Below, one piece after another: positions 61,401 through 64,000 of a stretch of DNA of 64,000 nt; the first letter of the stretch is position 1, and each line of letters starts with the position of its first letter. The position numbers were made by a program, and so were the translations under genes. The DNA lies in the NCBI RefSeq assembly GCF_032854445.1, contig NC_088304.1, positions 36,350,108 through 36,414,107 of the forward strand. Direction: 5' to 3'. A model generated the notes under the pieces. That model searched no databases and was not told where the DNA came from. It saw only the letters and a list, made by a program, of their open reading frames with translations. The stretch is from Liolophura sinensis (lineage: Eukaryota; Mollusca; Polyplacophora; Chitonida; Chitonidae).

Positions 61401-63261
61401 AATGTATTCAGCTGAAGTTTTGCTTTCATGTGTCAGCCACAGCTGAACTCTTTGGTTGCCTTGCTACAAAGTCCAAGTTGACTACATATTTAATGTGGCT
61501 TTTACTACAATATGTTGTATTTGTATGATATGTATTGTATACCTGAATTGTGAGGTAATGTAAGACATGTTCATGCAAACCACGGTGAAGCATTGGGCTA
61601 TTAAAGTTTAGCACAGCTTCTAAGAATAATCCTGTGTTTTTCATCCCCCCTCCCCTAGTGTGATGTACCTGTGGCCCAGATGTACATACAGACTGGGATA
61701 TGGAGCACCATGTGGCAGAGGATTGCCCAGGCCCTACACATTCGTAACGCAGAGATGGACATGCCCGTGGAGGACATGGAGACGGAAGGGGAGAGTACTG
61801 TGCCATTTGAACCCCCAGACTGGGCCCTCATGTCCCCACAAGGGCTGATGGCTGTCCTGCAGATGTCAGTCTCTGTCTTCTCTAAGGTAAGGTAAAACCA
61901 TGTGAGCAAAATTGTGTTCCAAATGTGTGATTTTTTACTGTATCATGTTTTAGGAGTGATTACTTTTTCTTTTTGTTTTTTGAGCCAGTGACAATAAACA
62001 TAAATATGTTGACCCTTGTTTAGTAAATGGAACATATTTTGGTAATTGTCTCTTCAAATCAATGTTTGCTGAAGGATTTTAATCCTCTAAACTTGAGAAG
62101 TCATTTGTATCCAGAAACATCTCTGATAATTTGACTTACAACAGACTTTATCTGCGGTATACATGTAAGCTTCCCATTCTTATTACTTTTATTTTTGCTT
62201 TTTTTTTTTTTTTGTACAGATGGTTTTAGATGCTGTATTTACATGTATACTTTTTATGATAAATCCTACCTTTGCATACCTGGTGTTTATAGGCTCACTA
62301 TTAATTACAGATCACATGTATGGTATTGTGTGGAACTTTGTGGTGTCGCCACAATATCTACAGAACTACTTCATGTAGATTTTCACATTTCTTAACTTTT
62401 TTCTTAGAGATTTGGAGCAGCAGCCCATATCAAACCAGTTGCGTCTCTTTAACATTAATGCATCATTGTTTGATATATTGGTTTTTCACTGGTAGTGAAG
62501 GATTGCATCACTTAAGAGGATGAAACAGCCTAATGGCACTGTCTCCCTTTAGCCCGACTCCTGTATGTGAGGGAGGACTACAGGTTTGCACCCTGTCAGT
62601 CCAGCTGTCTGTCACACTAGTTAACCCTGTCATGTGTAATATTGAAGTTCTAAAACTGATGTAAGTGTTTAGTCCACCAAATGAATTTGTGATGTTAATG
62701 CTTAGTCCATCAAATTAATTTGTGAACTGATGTTAATGTTTAGTTCATCATTTTTAATTTGTGAACTGATGTTAATGTTTAGTCCATCAAATTAATTTGT
62801 GAACTGATGTTAATGCTTAGTCCATCAAATTAATTTGTTAACTAATGCTAGCATTTAGTCCATCAAATTAATTTGTGGTCTGATTTTATCATTTAGTCCA
62901 TTAACTTAATTTGTGATCTGATGTTAGTGTTAAGTCCATCAAATTAATTTGTGAACTGATGTTAATGTTTAGTCCATCAAATTAATTTGTGAACTGATGT
63001 TAATGCTTAGTCCATCAAATTAATTTGTTAACTAATGCTAGCATTTAGTCCATCAAATTAATTTGTGGTCTGATTTTATCATTTAGTCCATTAACTTAAT
63101 TTGTGATCTGATGTTAGTGTTAAGTCTATCAAATTAATTTGTGAACTGATGTTGCAGGAAACATTCCAATGTATTCCCAACCTTGCTGCCGGGGATAGTG
63201 TGGTAATGCTAACATTAGTGCATCTGATGAGAGAGGAGTTTTTGGAGCAGACTGCTAACAG
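25413..63261 (+). CDS. STK36: Serine/threonine kinase 36 (Fused family), 5' part of gene
   Basis: Twenty-three coding exons were placed by GT-AG sites, phase and similarity along the whole of STK36. The kinase domain is complete: GEGSFGKV at residues 11-18, ALKF with catalytic Lys33, HRDMKPQN with Asp125, DFG at 143-145, and [10 protein letters not shown] basic linker, an acidic [11 protein letters not shown] segment and long alpha-helical repeats follow. The family is known as Fused in insect Hedgehog signalling and for ciliary central-pair assembly in vertebrates; which role holds here is inference. The gene is cut by the window edge: roughly the last 270 residues of the human protein have no counterpart here. 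Joins E8-E9-E10 and E11-E12 are out of phase as read. Confidence 0.93.
25855..25995 (+). CDS. STK36: STK36 exon 2 (catalytic Lys, helix C)
   Basis: 47 codons beginning [20 protein letters not shown]. It carries the ATP-binding Lys33 and the helix C segment [14 protein letters not shown]. Ends ETDKE|gtgagt in phase 0. Confidence 0.96.
26429..26506 (+). CDS. STK36: STK36 exon 3 (hinge)
   Basis: 26 codons, [20 protein letters not shown] then [21 protein letters not shown] is diagnostic of Fused-family kinases. Phase 0 at both ends. Confidence 0.96.
26840..27019 (+). CDS. STK36: STK36 exon 4 (catalytic loop and DFG)
   Basis: 60 codons with [18 protein letters not shown] and [13 protein letters not shown]. 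All catalytic residues are present, so the enzyme should be active. Acceptor gagcacag, donor gtacta. Confidence 0.97.
27186..27342 (-). mobile_element. SINE family B, 5'-truncated, minus strand
   Basis: TTTATTTATTTGATTGGTGT, then the ACACCGTACTCAAGCATAG and GGCCAGCATTATGGTGGAGG blocks of the family. It ends near CAGACCTCCCCACGTACGAC, well short of the tRNA-like head. It lies in STK36 intron 5. Confidence 0.8.
27762..27829 (+). CDS. STK36: STK36 exon 5 (activation segment end)
   Basis: [20 protein letters not shown] then DL plus two bases of a Trp codon. It holds the SPE (APE-type) motif. Donor gtaaga, phase 2. The next genuine exon is 3.65 kb away, beyond the 112-bp array. Confidence 0.95.
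27880..28170 (+). mobile_element. SINE family C copy, decayed
   Basis: Shares ACCAGAGACTTTAAAAACGG, TTTAGAGCAAGGAAACAGGA and CTCAAGAAGACACA, in the same order, with copies at about 42870-43205 and 53248-53620. The head is missing. Confidence 0.65.
29270..31477 (+). repeat. 112-bp tandem array derived from STK36 exon 6
   Basis: About 20 units. Each starts with a tttag or ttcag acceptor, then about 67 bases matching the first part of exon 6 (GGCTGTGGGGTGTATCCTGT ... CCCCCATTCTA), then about 45 bases of intron with CATACATGTACATGTAGC. The unit is 112 bp in the middle; the flanking copies at 29270-29400 and 30860-31470 are more diverged. The genuine exon at 31478 closes the array. In the exon 5 reading frame the central units read [17 protein letters not shown] and stop after about 30 codons at a TAG. 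Confidence 0.95.
31478..31704 (+). CDS. STK36: STK36 exon 6 (C-lobe of kinase)
   Basis: Completes W184, then [20 protein letters not shown] and [17 protein letters not shown], ending [10 protein letters not shown]. It is the only member of a run of about 20 related copies that continues into the rest of the C-lobe and has a donor (G|gttagt). It is therefore taken as the genuine exon. Length 227 nt, phase 2 in, phase 1 out. Confidence 0.95.
31832..31965 (+). mobile_element. SINE family B, 5'-truncated, with target duplication
   Basis: The 3' half of family B (CTGCGGATGGTCGTGGGTTT to AAATAAATAAATAAA), flanked by TGTTGTGATG at 31822-31831 and 31966-31975. Loss of the 5' end with an intact target duplication fits reverse transcription that stopped early. 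It lies just downstream of exon 6. Confidence 0.85.
33005..38105 (+). repeat. 99-bp minisatellite, about 51 units, in STK36 intron 6
   Basis: The unit is 99 bp, with ACGATGTGTCGCGACTCACA, TTAGGGCTATAACCCTAA and TGGTGTTTTATGTACAG. Since 99 is divisible by three and the unit lacks stops, a plus-strand frame of 1767 codons (33044-38347) appears, as do minus-strand ones. A higher-order duplication is visible: blocks at 33946, 34342, 34936 and 35332 recur at a constant offset of 1683 bp (17 units). The flanks at 32890-33030 and 38108-38400 hold longer relatives of the unit. Confidence 0.96.
38781..39037 (+). mobile_element. SINE family B with target duplication
   Basis: Family B from GAGGCCTCTGTGGCAGAAG, a decayed tRNA-like head, to TCAGATAAATGAATAGG. 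It is flanked by AAACCATTTG at 38771-38780 and 39038-39047. It lies about 60 bases upstream of exon 7. Confidence 0.85.
39098..39261 (+). CDS. STK36: STK36 exon 7 (linker)
   Basis: Begins [20 protein letters not shown] and ends [18 protein letters not shown]. It fits the human linker ...SRILTQAYKRMAEEA. The phase agrees with exon 6 across a 7.4-kb intron that is mostly 99-bp repeat. Donor AAG|gtaaga. Confidence 0.88.
39490..40720 (+). repeat. Minisatellite of 22- and 32-bp subunits, split by a SINE
   Basis: Alternating subunits of about 22 bp (GAATATGGATAAATCAA + GTGTA) and about 32 bp (the same plus CCCTAGATAACCCTA). The array is interrupted by the family A SINE at 39907-40271. It lies in STK36 intron 7. 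Confidence 0.9.
39907..40271 (-). mobile_element. tRNA-derived SINE, family A, full length
   Basis: On the minus strand the element begins with a tRNA-like head: GGCCCAGATAGCACAGTTGG, TAGAGCG (box A, 40241-40260 region) and GGATCAATCC (box B, 40208-40217). The same body as the copy at 1397-1730 follows. ATCAACCCCGGA (39895-39906) and ATCAACCCTGGA (40272-40283) look like target duplications, although the host array itself repeats ATCAACCCT. Confidence 0.85.
41340..41470 (+). CDS. STK36: STK36 exon 8 (linker, low conservation)
   Basis: Acceptor ttgctgcag, then [20 protein letters not shown] ... [10 protein letters not shown] and donor AG|gtgagc. Both splice sites are good, but the protein is Gly/Pro-rich and not recognisable on its own. 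Its exit phase (2) does not fit the frame of the next exon. An 18-nt candidate micro-exon at 42232-42249 does not repair this. Confidence 0.65.
41480..41995 (+). repeat. About 20-bp tandem repeat with SINE fragment inside
   Basis: Units of about 20 bp, CATTACACTGTAAACTAA, in two runs separated by a piece of SINE family B at about 41640-41742 (GGGAAGGTCTGCCAACAACG to AATGCTGGCCACTGTCATG). It lies directly after the exon 8 donor. Confidence 0.88.
42513..42736 (+). mobile_element. SINE family B with tRNA-like head
   Basis: GGGCCTCTGTAGCTCAGTCG, GTTAGCG (box A type) and GTGAGTTCAAGTC (box B type), then the family body and AATCAAATCAAATTAAAT tail. TTTGTCTTTTAG before and TTTGTCTTTAGG after are probable target duplications. 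Confidence 0.88.
42870..43205 (+). mobile_element. SINE family C copy
   Basis: Contains ATACCAAAGACTTTAAAAAT, TTTAGAGCAAGGAAACAGGA and ATGACTCCTCGTCGTCATAT, shared with 53248-53620. A short direct repeat, TGCCAAAGACTGCTCAGGTG-like, lies at its left end (42846 and 42901). Confidence 0.7.
43280..43429 (+). CDS. STK36: STK36 exon 9 (probable; frame broken)
   Basis: After ccacccctag, one frame reads [20 protein letters not shown] then [19 protein letters not shown] and meets TAA at 43400-43402. A second frame then gives METVKLEN (43404 onward), which resembles the human ...DLENEEPDSDNEW just before the next conserved exon. One base in the AAAA at about 43394-43397 would reconcile the two frames. 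The end (CAG|gttagg) runs straight into a SINE-B tail at about 43430. The region is coding-like but not intact as read. Confidence 0.55.
43430..43470 (+). mobile_element. SINE-B 3' tail abutting STK36 exon 9
   Basis: TTAGGCGTAAAACACTAATC then AAATCAATAAATC is the end of family B. It starts at the putative donor of exon 9, so the insertion may have supplied or replaced the splice site. Confidence 0.6.
44350..44456 (+). mobile_element. SINE family B 3' fragment
   Basis: GGCCACCATTTTAGAAGTGA, AATATTCTTGATTACAGCAT and a (AAAT)n tail. No head. It lies in STK36 intron 9. Confidence 0.7.
44692..44912 (+). CDS. STK36: STK36 exon 10
   Basis: Starts [20 protein letters not shown] and continues through FRKKLMTRM to [20 protein letters not shown]. 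It aligns with human EPDSDNEWQHLLETTE ... ILEGASHILPAFRVL. Phase 0 in, TG|gtgagt phase 2 out. Confidence 0.92.
45124..45320 (+). mobile_element. SINE family B, diverged
   Basis: From a GTTTCCGTGGTTAGCGCGCT head remnant through GGGAAGGTCTGGCCAACAAC to an (AAAT)n tail. CTAAATGAC occurs on both sides (45114-45122 and about 45325-45333) and is a likely target duplication. Confidence 0.78.
46119..46219 (+). CDS. STK36: STK36 exon 11
   Basis: Completes Cys and reads [20 protein letters not shown] then [27 protein letters not shown] fits human GLPGLLLSLLRH. Best donor is G|gtcagg (phase 1), which does not match the phase-0 start of exon 12. The frame beyond the donor (GQES) also resembles the human sequence, so the true donor may be elsewhere. 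Confidence 0.82.
46425..46680 (+). repeat. 37-bp tandem array from a dispersed repeat
   Basis: It begins with GAATGATTATGGCTTAACGC and CACATCGGCAATATTTCAGC, as at 4205-4265. About six copies of ATATTTCAGCCATATCGTGG then CGATGGTTCAGACTAGA follow. The array seems to have grown from the 3' part of that element. It lies in STK36 intron 11. Confidence 0.88.
47023..47250. repeat. 18-bp minisatellite, about 12 copies
   Basis: Unit CACCTCACCACTGAACCA, 18 bp, with GAGCCA/GAACCA/GATCCA variants. Both strands stay open (TEPHLT on plus, VVRCGS on minus) because 18 is divisible by three. It lies in STK36 intron 11. Confidence 0.93.
47745..47842 (+). CDS. STK36: STK36 exon 12
   Basis: After gttcgtag, reads [20 protein letters not shown] then [12 protein letters not shown], aligning with human SWYGTFLQDLMAVIQAYFA. 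Donor TG|gtaaga, phase 2, correct for exon 13. Confidence 0.86.
48500..48613 (+). mobile_element. SINE family B 3' fragment
   Basis: CCAGTTTCCTCCTACCACAA, TGCTGGTCACTGTTATATAA and GAATATGGCGTAAAACAGCA with a short A-rich tail. It ends about 30 bases before exon 13. Confidence 0.75.
48647..48752 (+). CDS. STK36: STK36 exon 13
   Basis: Reads [20 protein letters not shown] then [15 protein letters not shown]; a helical stretch matching LFLDLLGKLLAQ of human. Acceptor tttttgcag, donor gtaatg, phase 0 out. Confidence 0.87.
49070..49340 (+). mobile_element. SINE family B, full length and recent-looking
   Basis: The best copy here. Head GGGGCCTCCGTAGCTCAGTC with GGTTAGCGTGC (box A type), GTGAGTTCAAGTCC (box B type, about 49147-49160), the body TAATGCTGGCCGCCGTCGTA, and (AAAT)n. 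Perfect target duplication AAAACTTCAGT at 49059-49069 and 49341-49351. The head would be a pol III promoter in this class; it is not a tRNA gene. Confidence 0.93.
49532..49682 (+). CDS. STK36: STK36 exon 14
   Basis: Reads [20 protein letters not shown] then [20 protein letters not shown]. It matches human [20 protein letters not shown]. Donor G|gtttgt, phase 1. Confidence 0.9.
50599..50729 (+). CDS. STK36: STK36 exon 15
   Basis: Reads [20 protein letters not shown] then [20 protein letters not shown]. Conservation is low, but the GAxAALtxlPL pattern fits the human ISSALAAICTAPVG region and both phases are right. Donor AAG|gtggga. Confidence 0.83.
50905..51125 (+). repeat. Dispersed repeat, copy 2
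   Basis: Matches 24965-25190 in order and strand (TATTCTGAAGGCATTATTCT, TCTCCAAAATCAAA, GAGGAATTAGGGT). It lies in STK36 intron 15. Confidence 0.75.
51317..51424 (+). CDS. STK36: STK36 exon 16
   Basis: 36 codons, [20 protein letters not shown] then [16 protein letters not shown]. Acceptor gtgtttcag, donor gttcgt; phase 0 at both ends. Confidence 0.85.
51950..52435. repeat. About 40-bp minisatellite, 12 units
   Basis: Units TTGGCGTTAAGCCATAATCA + TTCATTTATTCAAAAGAGGGG. The TTAAGCCATAATCATTCATT core is the reverse complement of the GAATGATTATGGCTTAA end seen at 46425 and 4205, and occurs again at about 19096. It lies in STK36 intron 16. Confidence 0.92.
52852..52950 (+). CDS. STK36: STK36 exon 17
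   Basis: 33 codons, [20 protein letters not shown] then [25 protein letters not shown] aligns with human VLYSCCLVSEGLC. Donor AAG|gtatga, phase 0. Confidence 0.92.
53248..53620 (+). mobile_element. SINE family C with tRNA-like head
   Basis: GTTTCGGTGGCCTTAGAGTA, TTCGCCTCGAAGTC and GGGATCAAACC (box B type, 53305-53315) form a tRNA-like head. The body shares blocks with 27880-28170 and 42870-43205. The end is GTTAAGTGCCAAATTAAAC. It lies in STK36 intron 17. Confidence 0.72.
53645..53845 (-). mobile_element. SINE family B, minus strand
   Basis: GTGGTTTATGCCATACTCAA, GAATATTTCACTTACTG, GGGGGAAACCCACGACCATC and AGAGGCTCCTGGGTCAT, in family order. The outer head is missing. The 66-bp array begins right after it. 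Confidence 0.82.
53860..56821 (+). repeat. 66-bp tandem array derived from STK36 exon 18
   Basis: About 45 units of 66 bp: GTGATGGTGTCAGACATGGA, AGTGAACTCTGTGATTGTGA, CTGTATTACTGGTTGTC and (A/G)TGTTTCAG. Most units end in TTTCAG|GTGATG, a copy of the exon 18 acceptor; others have TTTCATGTG and lack it. One frame stays open from 53933 through exon 18 to 56920, repeating [14 protein letters not shown] and a short polar part. A second frame (53851-55500) is Cys-rich. Neither is a separate gene. Confidence 0.96.
56822..56916 (+). CDS. STK36: STK36 exon 18 (last member of 66-bp array)
   Basis: Begins [20 protein letters not shown] and continues [11 protein letters not shown]. The second half fits human [20 protein letters not shown]. 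The first half ([12 protein letters not shown]) is the repeat unit of the preceding array, and human VKVVDWEESTEV shows it is the ancestral exon start. Donor GT|gtgagt, phase 2, correct for exon 19. Confidence 0.88.
57655..57715 (+). mobile_element. SINE family B tail
   Basis: GAATATTCTTGAGTATAGCA then TAAAACACCAATCAAATAAA and an (AAAT)n tail. Only about 60 bases remain. ACATGTGTTGTGA recurs on its two sides (about 57646 and 57711), a likely target duplication. Confidence 0.72.
57985..58655 (-). repeat. About 105-bp array grown from a SINE-B fragment
   Basis: A minus-strand SINE-B end at 57985-58060 (TTTATTTCTATGGTGTTTTA ... CGGCGGCCAGCATCATGGTG) runs into about six units. Each holds GCCGGCGGCCAGCATTATGG, GATAGCGGCAACCATCACAC and GAGCCTAAGGGCTAGTGGTC. 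The first part of the unit is SINE body. It lies in STK36 intron 18. Confidence 0.9.
58736..58799 (+). CDS. STK36: STK36 exon 19
   Basis: After tgtttacag, reads [20 protein letters not shown] then T, matching human KLGSDVATLFTHSHVVS. 64 nt, donor gtaagt, phase 0. Confidence 0.88.
59243..59353 (+). CDS. STK36: STK36 exon 20
   Basis: 37 codons, [20 protein letters not shown] then [17 protein letters not shown], in line with human VSAAACLLGQLGQQG ... LQPMEW. Donor gtagga. A long G run begins 47 bases further on. Confidence 0.88.
59401..59447 (+). repeat. G-rich run (G18 and further G tracts)
   Basis: Eighteen G in a row, then G5, G3, G7 and G6 tracts separated by one to three bases, on the sense strand of STK36 intron 20, 47 bases after the donor. 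It could form G-quadruplex structure in DNA or in the pre-mRNA. Run length is error-prone in sequencing. Confidence 0.85.
59789..59863 (+). CDS. STK36: STK36 exon 21
   Basis: 25 codons, [20 protein letters not shown] then ELLAQ, matching human GFYDGLLILLLQLLTEQ. Acceptor ggtgaccag, donor gtattc. Confidence 0.9.
60805..61405. mobile_element. Foldback/MITE-like element, about 170-bp inverted ends
   Basis: The left end, 60805-60975 (AAAGGAGAAGAAAACATAAA ... GTGGGTATTTGGGACCAACT), is matched by the reverse complement of 61240-61405 (ATTAAAGGTGGAGAAAACAT ... GGGTATTTGGGACCACCTTT). The middle is AT-rich with no coding frame. It lies in STK36 intron 21. Likely a non-autonomous DNA transposon; TTAA-like flanks are suggestive only. 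Confidence 0.78.
61659..61886 (+). CDS. STK36: STK36 exon 22
   Basis: 76 codons starting [20 protein letters not shown] and ending [20 protein letters not shown] plus SVFSK. It is close to human [23 protein letters not shown]. Acceptor tcccctag, donor gtaagg. Confidence 0.95.
62640..63150 (+). repeat. 38-bp minisatellite with 190-bp higher-order repeat
   Basis: Unit TTAGTCCATCAAATTAATTT plus GTGAACTGATGTTAATGC, 38 bp. A block of five variant units recurs at an offset of 190 bp, for example TTAACTAATGCTAGC at about 62838 and 63028. The last unit runs to the exon 23 acceptor. Confidence 0.92.
63158..63261 (+). CDS. STK36: STK36 exon 23 (last in window)
   Basis: [20 protein letters not shown] then [14 protein letters not shown], matching human [20 protein letters not shown]. 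Donor AG|gtttgc in phase 2, so the gene continues to the right. The acceptor directly follows a unit of the 38-bp array. Confidence 0.87.
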
Positions 63262-63399
63262 GTTTGCATTCACTTTTACGTTCACTTCACATCTTATTAT
63301 TTGACCACAAGATTTGAGGGAGATTTTCCTAGCTCAGGCATTTCACAACTTGGTTTTCCGTTTCAGTTTTCTAATAGTATTATTCCATCTAATTGGAGA

Positions 63400-64000
63400 G
63401 GAATTCCTGGATTACAGTGATCAGTGTTCTCAGACTGTACATGTAGCTTTAAATTAGATAGTTTTCCTGGATTACAGTAATCAGTGTTCTCAGACTGTAC
63501 ATGTAGCTTTAAATTAGATAGTTTTCCTGGATTACAGTAATCAGTGTTCTCAGAGTGTACATGTACTTGTAGCTTTAAATTAGATAGTTTTCCTGGATTA
63601 CAGTAATCAGTGTTCTCAGAGTGTACATGTACTTGTAGCTTTAAATTAGACAGTTTCCCTGGATTACAGTAATCAGTGTTCTCAGAGTGTACATGTACTT
63701 GTAGCTTTAAATTAGATGGTTTCCCTGGATTACAGTAAAGAGTGTTCTCAGAGTGTACATGTACTTGTAGCTTTAAATTAGACAGTTTCCCTGGATTACA
63801 GTAACCAGTGTTCTCAGAGTATACATGTACATGTAGCTTTAAATTAGATGGTTTCCCTGGATTACAGTAATCAGTGTTCTCAGAGTATACATGTACATGT
63901 AGCTTTAAATTAGACAGTTTCCCTGGATTACAGTAACCAGTGTTCTCAGAGTATACATGTACATGTAGCTTTAAATTAGACAGTTTCCCTGGATTACAGT
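63400..64000 (+). repeat. 60- to 66-bp minisatellite, running off the window
   Basis: Units CCTGGATTACAGTAATCAGT, GTTCTCAGAGTGTACATGTA and CTTGTAGCTTTAAATTAGA. Early units lack the ACTTGT insert. It lies in the STK36 intron after exon 23; the right end is not seen. Confidence 0.93.

Overview
The window is animal (eukaryotic) nuclear DNA, most likely from a mollusc or another lophotrochozoan. The basis is intron-rich genes with GT-AG junctions, long AT-rich introns, many short tRNA-derived SINEs of a kind I associate with mollusc genomes, and a very heavy load of minisatellites. The species cannot be named from the sequence alone. There is no bacterial operon, CRISPR array or phage content.

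Two conserved genes lie head to head. On the minus strand, 22338 down to 8330, is a complete 12-exon GPN1 gene (GPN-loop GTPase 1, XAB1). All exon phases join to a 387-residue protein with P-loop, GPN loop, DTPGQ and NKND motifs. On the plus strand, from 25413 past the right edge, is STK36 (the Fused-family kinase). I place 23 coding exons: E1-E6 give a complete N-terminal kinase domain, and E7-E23 give the linker and most of the alpha-helical C-terminal region. The last exons are outside the window. The ATGs are about 3.1 kb apart, and a possible shared promoter sits next to GPN1 exon 1. At the left edge is a broken 7TM fragment of an adhesion or secretin-like GPCR (about 465-857).

The rest is introns and repeats. 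Minisatellites have units of about 50, 54, 93, 27, 41, 112, 99, 22/32, 20, 37, 18, 40, 66, 105, 38 and 60-66 bp. Several have unit lengths divisible by three and so give very long open frames (1767, 995, 568, 549 codons) that are not independent genes. SINEs of at least three families are present, several with clear target-site duplications, along with a foldback element and other dispersed repeats.

The most unusual observation is that two STK36 introns hold tandem arrays grown from the gene's own exon starts. About 20 copies of a 112-bp unit carry the splice acceptor and first ~67 bp of the kinase exon E6. About 45 copies of a 66-bp unit carry the acceptor and first part of E18. In both cases the genuine exon is the last member of the array. 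The E18 array is open in frame with E18 almost throughout, so use of upstream acceptors would add hydrophobic 22-residue repeats to STK36. The E6 copies would instead end the kinase early. GPN1 intron 11 is similarly full of array starting about 10 bp from the exon 11 donor. Two STK36 joins (E8-E9-E10 and E11-E12) do not keep phase as read, which suggests an assembly indel, a missed micro-exon or real damage.
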